Assembly (NCBI GenBank): GCA_039027435.1
Contig: JBCCKF010000005.1
Location: 124,001-188,000, forward strand
Length of the DNA: 64,000 nt
Direction of reading: 5' to 3'
Source of the DNA: CALBPI01 sp039027435
Lineage (GTDB): Bacteria; Pseudomonadota; Gammaproteobacteria; Steroidobacterales; Woeseiaceae
The notes beneath the pieces were generated by a model that ran no database searches, was not told where the DNA came from, and saw only the letters and a list, made by a program, of their open reading frames with translations. Shown here in pieces: positions 59,551 to 64,000 of this stretch. The first letter of the stretch is position 1; each line of letters begins with the position of its first letter. Both the position numbers and the translations under genes were made by a program.

Positions 59551-60147
59551 ATGAAAAAACGCCGCTTCATTTGCGAACAGAGCCTTCTGGAAGACGCTTA
59601 TCGCCTCGGCGTGAAGATATTCAATGAAGGATTCAGACCGACATTCGTTGTGGGTTTGTGGCGTGGTGGCAGCACCGTCGGGATCTACGTTCAGGAGTGT
59701 TTGCAGCACCTCGGCGTTGAAACCAACCATATTGCGTTAAGAACGTCCTACCGCGGTCTTGGCGACTACGAGGTGATGGTCGCGAACCCGGAGCGCAATA
59801 TCCGTGTTCACGGTACACAGTATCTGCTGGAGACTCTGAATGCTGAAGACCGACTGCTGATCGTTGACGATGTCAGCGGTTCGGGCCAAACCCTTCGGGT
59901 GGTGCGCGAGCGCCTCAAGCACAAATTGCGACGGAATCTGCCGGAGGCGATCCGGGTGGCGACGCTCTACCACAAGCCCGGTCGTAACCAGAGTGGTCGT
60001 AAACCCGATTTTTTCCTGCATGAGACAGACGATTGGCTGGTGTTGCCTTATGAGCTTGCAGGTCTGGATATTGAGACGCTGCGGCAGGAAAAGCCGGCGG
60101 TCGCAAAACTCTTGAGACCAGAGCTTCGTATCACGACGGATGGCTGA
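59551..60147 (+). CDS. Phosphoribosyltransferase-fold protein (copy 2)
   Basis: A 198-residue paralogue of the preceding protein, sharing GFRPTFVVGLWRGGSTVGI near residue 27 and FFLHETDDWLVLPYELAGLD near 160. Its PRPP loop reads LLIVDDVSGSGQTLRVV near 108, with Ser-Gly replacing the usual Asp-Thr (DDVYDTGRT in copy 1), so PRPP binding may be altered. Extra residues (GDYEVMVANPERNIRV) sit before the loop. TAGTCT lies 6 bases before its ATG. One copy may be catalytic and the other regulatory, or they differ in base specificity (inference). Confidence 0.85.
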   Translation: MKKRRFICEQSLLEDAYRLGVKIFNEGFRPTFVVGLWRGGSTVGIYVQECLQHLGVETNHIALRTSYRGLGDYEVMVANPERNIRVHGTQYLLETLNAEDRLLIVDDVSGSGQTLRVVRERLKHKLRRNLPEAIRVATLYHKPGRNQSGRKPDFFLHETDDWLVLPYELAGLDIETLRQEKPAVAKLLRPELRITTDG

Positions 60148-60206
60148 CTCGTCGCCGCGCTATTCCTGCTACGCTTGCGGCCACGAAACACGCTGAGTAT
60201 GAATCC

Positions 60207-60698
60207 ATGATGTTCTTCTTTGCGCTGGTGGTGACGCTGACGATCATCATCGTATTTTTGCATTGGTACAGTTATCACCATCTCAAGCAGTCTATCGTGG
60301 GTCGGCAAAGCTGGGGGTTGAACATCTGCTGCGGGAAGGTGGATGGTGGCGGCGTCAACGCTGACATCATGAAGCACAGCGACGTGCCGAATTTTGTGGA
60401 AATAACCAACATCTACAAGTTGCCGTTCGAAGACGGTCAATTCGAGTCAGTGCTGTGCTCCCACACAGCTGAACATATCGATGACCCGGACTTGTTTGAT
60501 GCGGAGCTTCGCCGTGTGGGCAAACAGGTCACCTATGTGTTGCCCCCGGTTTGGGATGTGGCGGCCGCGCTGAACGTGCTCGAGCATCGCTGGATATTTT
60601 TGTCCGCGCGTAAGATTCACGACCGACTGCCGCGCCGCGTGCCACTACCGTTCGCAAAGCGTATTCAGGCTCGACTGGGTCAAAAGATTGCCGCGTAG
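60207..60698 (+). CDS. Short membrane-anchored methyltransferase-like protein
   Basis: A 163-residue protein with an N-terminal hydrophobic helix (residues 2-22) and a compact SAM-methyltransferase-like segment. It includes LNICCGKVDGGGVNADI near 38 (shortened motif I), FVEITNIYKLPFEDGQFESVLCSHTAEHIDDPD near 63 (in segments; acidic loop and motif IV-like) and a C-terminal ARRVGKQ region. It is shorter than complete class I methyltransferases (~200-250), so activity is uncertain. It lies 59 bp after the second PRT gene and may be co-transcribed. Confidence 0.65.
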   Translation: MMFFFALVVTLTIIIVFLHWYSYHHLKQSIVGRQSWGLNICCGKVDGGGVNADIMKHSDVPNFVEITNIYKLPFEDGQFESVLCSHTAEHIDDPDLFDAELRRVGKQVTYVLPPVWDVAAALNVLEHRWIFLSARKIHDRLPRRVPLPFAKRIQARLGQKIAA

Positions 60699-60700
60699 CA

Positions 60701-61093
60701 TTAAGGGTCGACCGGCGTATACGCCGCCGCTTCGTCTTCGGTCAGTGTGATCACCTTGAGCGTCCAGTCGGTAAAGCTTGAGACAACCTCGAACTTGAAC
60801 CGTCCTTCCTCCTCAAACAGCTTCAATCCGTTCCCGATACCGCGAAATTTCATGATCCGGCTATGGAACCGTCCGGTGCTCGCGTCTAGCAGCCGCAGTT
60901 CGAATCCTGCCTGGTTGCGGTAGTCGCTATTCACTCGCCAGTCCAGAAGCCAGGGACCATCGACCGTAAAGGTTCTGGTTTCGCCGCTGTTTTTCCCCTT
61001 AAACCGCGCGATCTCTTCCTCGCTGAATGCGGGAGCCGAATTGATGCCTAGCAGGACTGCCGCGCAGATTACAAAGCCACGGATTAGAGACAT
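60701..61093 (-). CDS. Small exported protein of unknown function
   Basis: A 130-residue protein with a signal peptide (SLIRGFVICAAVLLGINSAPAFS). The mature ~107 residues are mostly beta-strand (TRTFTVDGPWLLDWRVNSD, FELRLLDASTGRF), resembling small periplasmic domains. Cysteine-free after the signal. The ATG at 61093 is chosen because GAGGA lies just upstream; an ATG at 61111 is also in frame. It is convergent with the methyltransferase-like gene (2 bp gap). No function assigned. Confidence 0.7.
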   Translation of the reverse strand: MSLIRGFVICAAVLLGINSAPAFSEEEIARFKGKNSGETRTFTVDGPWLLDWRVNSDYRNQAGFELRLLDASTGRFHSRIMKFRGIGNGLKLFEEEGRFKFEVVSSFTDWTLKVITLTEDEAAAYTPVDP

Positions 61094-61199
61094 AGTTTCC
61101 TCGCTGTTCATACTCGCTGATCGATAGTCTTTAGTGCATTGGCGCGGCGTGCAAGTTCCGCAAGCTCAAGAGGTTGATGCCAGCTGCCGCTAACCGAAT

Positions 61200-62516
61200 A
61201 TGCAGGAGTCAACCGCCACCACCGCTGTCGCCGACGCCGAGCACTGGAAGACACAGTACCGGGAGCTGGTCGCCGAGCAGGACGAGATGCTGCGCGATAT
61301 GGATCGCACCCGCAGGCTCATCGGCGAGCTGCTTGGATTATTGTCGGCTTCGATCGATTCAGACCCGGAACTCGCTGCAGAGGCGGGCACTCTGCGTACG
61401 AGTTGGACTCAGGTAGCGAGTCCACTCACCGCCGCAATGTTCGAGCAGACTCGCGCACTGGCACCGAAGGTATTGGCGAGGGTCGACGTCGACGGTGTTG
61501 AGGCTGACCTCTCGACGCTCGAGTCGCGTTTGCGCGAGGTAGTCGCAGGCACACCCGAGATAGAGACTAAATCCTCCGGGCGGCCGGTATTGTCCGAACA
61601 TATAGAGTCGTTGTTTCGGTCGGTGCTTGAGCATTACCAGGCACAGCAACAGAGATTGAGCGAAACCGAGCGTTTTCTCGCCGAGGTTAGTGGTGCGCTT
61701 GCCGGGCTTGAGCAATACGTTGCCTCAGCTCGTGAGGACACGGCGGCAGGTCGTGCAGCCACGGAAGTTTTACAGTCCGATGTTGCTGAAACGGTCGGTT
61801 CGATCGAACAACGTGTTGCGGATACCAATGACCTTGATGAGCTTCGGTCGAGCGTGCGTGACGGTATTTCCGCGCTAAGCGATCGGATGCGGACCTTTAC
61901 GCAGACCGAGCATGAGCGTTATGCAGCCGCAGAGCGGCGCAGTGCGGAGCTCGAATCGGAGATTGCATCCCTAAGGGCGCATACCCGCTCATTGGAGCAA
62001 ACGCTGGAAGCACAGGCGGGTAAGCTTCTGCGTGATCAATTGACAGGCGTTCACAGTCGACGAGCTCTGGATGCGCGTATCGAGGAGGGGGTGGCTCGGC
62101 ATCAGAGGCAGTCACAGTCGCTAGCCTACACCATCTGGGATATCGATCACTTCAAGAGGATCAACGACAGCTATGGTCATCCTGCGGGAGATCACATTCT
62201 CAGGAGTGTGGCGCAGACACTCGAACGCTATACACGCGCCTCGGATTTCGTCGCGCGTCTTGGTGGTGAAGAGTTCGTCATCCTGTTGCCGGATACCACC
62301 GAGCAGAACGCAATGATCATCGCCGACAAGCTGCGTGAGGTGATCGCAGCGAGCCAGTACGAATTCGATGGTCACAACATCGCTGTCACGATTTCGTGCG
62401 GTGTGGCAACACTCGGTGAGGGCGCTTCGGCGCAGCAGCTCTATGAACATGCGGACCGTGCGCTTTACCGCGCAAAGCAGTCCGGACGTAATCGCTGCGA
62501 GGCAGCGCGCGACTGA
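61200..62516 (+). CDS. Coiled-coil GGDEF diguanylate cyclase
   Basis: A 438-residue cytoplasmic protein. Residues ~10-275 are almost entirely helical with long heptad-like stretches (QRLSETERFLAEVSGALAGLEQY, AAERRSAELESEIASLRAHTRSLEQTLEAQAGKL in segments). The C-terminal GGDEF domain has DQLTGVHSRRALDARI near 280, WDIDHFKRINDSYGHPAGD near 310 and RLGGEEFVIL near 353. The active site is intact. The helical N-terminus resembles that of SiaD/DgcP-type cyclases regulated by protein contacts. No membrane segment. Confidence 0.9.
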   Translation: MQESTATTAVADAEHWKTQYRELVAEQDEMLRDMDRTRRLIGELLGLLSASIDSDPELAAEAGTLRTSWTQVASPLTAAMFEQTRALAPKVLARVDVDGVEADLSTLESRLREVVAGTPEIETKSSGRPVLSEHIESLFRSVLEHYQAQQQRLSETERFLAEVSGALAGLEQYVASAREDTAAGRAATEVLQSDVAETVGSIEQRVADTNDLDELRSSVRDGISALSDRMRTFTQTEHERYAAAERRSAELESEIASLRAHTRSLEQTLEAQAGKLLRDQLTGVHSRRALDARIEEGVARHQRQSQSLAYTIWDIDHFKRINDSYGHPAGDHILRSVAQTLERYTRASDFVARLGGEEFVILLPDTTEQNAMIIADKLREVIAASQYEFDGHNIAVTISCGVATLGEGASAQQLYEHADRALYRAKQSGRNRCEAARD

Positions 62517-63278
62517 TTAGCAGGCGTAGGTGCGATCGAGGTAGGCCAGAATATCCCGGGATTCAAACATCGAAATGTCGGTGTTCGAGTCGATCACGTA
62601 CGGCACCTGAACCTGACCCGCGATCTCGTACAGTTGCGCGCGATTGCGACCTTCGAAGTGGTACTCGGGAATCAACCGATCGCGCACCGGCGGCGGGATG
62701 AAGTCAGTCAGCTTCACTTTGCCTAACGTACGTAACGTATACGGAAGCTCCAATTCGCACAGGCGCTCACGAACCAGTCTTGCGAAAGGACTGCCCTCGA
62801 AGCTGTACAGTTCGAGTGGCTTTTCGGGCATACGCGATGGAAGGGCGCGCAGACCCCGACCGAACCTCAGGCCAGAAGCGATTTGTGCAGCGGTGGTATT
62901 GACGCTGCGCAACCAGAATTTTGGCGCGGGTCGTCGGTCAGCATAGGTCTTGAACAAATACTCGATGATTGCGACCGAATCGTATAACTCGGTGTTGGTG
63001 TTCGGGTCGACCATAAACGGAAACTGGGCCTTGCCACCGCGCGACACGACTTCCGGGCGATAGCGTTCGCCGCCTTTGGGGCAGGGCAGAATCATAACGT
63101 CGATGTCGAGTGAGGTTATTGCTTCACGCACGATTCGGCAGTATGGGCAGTTCTCCATGTCGTAGAGTCGAATCAACACTCTCGGTTGTCGAGTGACAGG
63201 CTGGGCCAGCAGCCCTCGCGGTGTCGTGACCGCGGATGCCGCGAGTGAAGAGGCGAGATCGAAAGCCTTGAATATCAT
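62517..63278 (-). CDS. Tandem thioredoxin-fold (GST N-terminal/glutaredoxin-like) protein
   Basis: A 253-residue protein with two GST_N/glutaredoxin-like domains in a row. The first (~35-115) has the redox motif ENCPYCRIVREAI and the cis-Pro loop AQFPFMVDPNTNTELYDSVAIIEYL (in segments). The second (~155-250) has EGSPFARLVRERLCELELPY, in which the CxxC is replaced by SPFA, and a matching VQVPYVIDSNTDISMFESRDILAYL loop (in segments). No all-alpha GST C-domain follows. The pattern is known in plant chloroplast and proteobacterial proteins of unclear role. Probably a glutathione-linked thiol enzyme. GGAG precedes the ATG. Confidence 0.85.
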   Translation of the reverse strand: MIFKAFDLASSLAASAVTTPRGLLAQPVTRQPRVLIRLYDMENCPYCRIVREAITSLDIDVMILPCPKGGERYRPEVVSRGGKAQFPFMVDPNTNTELYDSVAIIEYLFKTYADRRPAPKFWLRSVNTTAAQIASGLRFGRGLRALPSRMPEKPLELYSFEGSPFARLVRERLCELELPYTLRTLGKVKLTDFIPPPVRDRLIPEYHFEGRNRAQLYEIAGQVQVPYVIDSNTDISMFESRDILAYLDRTYAC

Positions 63279-63296
63279 GTCAGTGCGCTCCGTAGC

Positions 63297-64000
63297 TTAT
63301 TCAGCGCTGGTTGTCGGGGGCCAGTTAAGCGCCGTGCCAGACAGGCGCCAGCCGTTTTGCTCGGCCAGTAGGGTCAATTCCGAAATTCTGTTTTGAGGGT
63401 CCGGGTGGGTCCCTAGATAGTTGTCCCATCGTATCCCGGATTCGCGTTCGTCACTCAATCGCTCGAAGAACTGAAGTGCTTCGCCGATGTGACCGTACTC
63501 CTTCTCCACGAGTCCGAGTCCGAATTTGTCTGCCGCGCGCTCCTGAGCTCGACTGAATCCGCGCAGCGTCAGGTCCGTGACGTTGTAACCAAGGGCTGTG
63601 TTGCCGCTCGACGAACTCACGGCCGAATAGAACAAACCAATCGCGGCGAAGCGCCCGAGTTGGCGGATGTGGTCGCGATTGTGAAAGTGCCCGAGTTCGT
63701 GACTGAGGACAAATGCGAGCGCATTCTCTGAATCGATCTGATCCAGAAGGCCTGAGGTCACGATGATAAGTCCACCCGGTAGCGCCATCGCATTGGGCGC
63801 CGGGTCATCGGATATTTCCAGGCGAAACTGGTATTCGGTGTCTGGCCAATGCGCCACCATTCGCTCGAGTAAGCTCGCGACTGCCTCTGCGTGTGGATGG
63901 TCGCTTTGCAGGGTCTCGACCGGTGTCCAGTCAGAGAACCACCCGACCTCTTTTTTCGCAGGGATGAATCGGATGAGGATCTCGATCGCAAAGACGATCA
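63297..64000 (-). CDS. M48 family metalloprotease, 5' partial
   Basis: C-terminal 234 residues of a membrane-linked zinc protease. The frame stays open to base 64000, so the start lies outside the window. A hydrophobic stretch (IVFAIEILIRFI) leads to NAMALPGGLIIVTSGLLDQID, the zinc site VLSHELGHFHNRDH (HExxH) and the third ligand Glu in RAQERAADKFG. A typical YLGTHPDPQNRI closes the catalytic domain. The internal ATG at 63860 is inside the domain and not the true start. It is related to BepA/LoiP/HtpX-like quality-control proteases. Confidence 0.9.
   Translation of the reverse strand, partial: IVFAIEILIRFIPAKKEVGWFSDWTPVETLQSDHPHAEAVASLLERMVAHWPDTEYQFRLEISDDPAPNAMALPGGLIIVTSGLLDQIDSENALAFVLSHELGHFHNRDHIRQLGRFAAIGLFYSAVSSSSGNTALGYNVTDLTLRGFSRAQERAADKFGLGLVEKEYGHIGEALQFFERLSDERESGIRWDNYLGTHPDPQNRISELTLLAEQNGWRLSGTALNWPPTTSAE

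Noticed and set aside
1..64000. tRNA, rRNA, CRISPR arrays, insertion sequences or prophage
   Set aside because: The gaps between genes are short (mostly under 200 bp). None shows a cloverleaf, spaced repeats, transposase frames or terminal inverted repeats that I could recognise.

Overview
The window looks like one contig of a heterotrophic, probably marine or soil, Gammaproteobacterium. The evidence is its moderately high GC, dense 4-bp start/stop overlaps, two PEP-CTERM surface proteins, a TonB-dependent receptor, QmcA/NfeD, GGDEF proteins and a VUT-family queuosine-precursor transporter. I cannot name the genus. About 58 protein genes are supported, two of them cut by the window edges (1 and 64000). 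I found no rRNA, tRNA, CRISPR array, insertion sequence or prophage.

Region 1 (1-13 kb) is mixed housekeeping and accessory content. It holds an acyl-CoA synthetase/hydrolase/secreted esterase/SSS symporter operon, a 41-residue secreted-peptide ORF coupled to a cupin, a divergent histidine kinase and receiver protein, a Baeyer-Villiger-type monooxygenase, and two PEP-CTERM proteins that each have a textbook sigma-54 promoter. It also holds a GPNG-repeat secreted protein and the QmcA/NfeD pair.

Region 2 (13.3-26.6 kb) is a purine nucleoside scavenging block. It contains two NUP-type 'purine nucleoside permease' lipoproteins, one of which is broken by an in-frame amber codon. It also contains an AzgA-type base permease, a TonB-dependent receptor, a xanthine-type NCS2 permease coupled to a secreted adenosine deaminase, a cytoplasmic adenine/adenosine-deaminase-like protein with an altered HAGE motif, an 8-oxoguanine-deaminase-like amidohydrolase, and an exported SAM-hydrolase-family protein. 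Signal sequences suggest that part of the chemistry (SAM to adenosine to inosine) occurs outside the cytoplasm.

Region 3 (28.2-40.8 kb) is a near-complete oxidative purine pathway: ribokinase, HiuH, XdhA/B/C, membrane urate oxidase PuuD, allantoinase PuuE, UraD, allantoicase, ureidoglycolate lyase and guanine deaminase. An FMN alpha-hydroxy-acid dehydrogenase lies between the two operons.

Region 4 (42-60 kb) continues with a PQQ/cytochrome c alcohol dehydrogenase, a nucleoside hydrolase, and a urease locus (ureD-ureA ... ureB-C-E-F-G) that is split by 5.3 kb. The insert carries a 2-oxoglutarate/Fe(II) oxygenase plus MFS transporter and, on the opposite strand, a DUF1538 membrane protein coupled to a multi-domain PII-like protein. 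A second oxygenase-MFS pair lies just upstream, and a PhyH-type oxygenase follows ureG. Together the locus should turn nucleosides and bases into urate, allantoin, urea and finally ammonia, CO2 and glyoxylate. The oxygenase-MFS pairs and the DUF1538/PII pair are the parts without an assigned role. No dedicated transcriptional regulator is visible.

Region 5 (60-64 kb) holds a short methyltransferase-like protein, a small exported protein, a coiled-coil GGDEF protein, a tandem thioredoxin-fold GST-like protein and a partial M48 metalloprotease.
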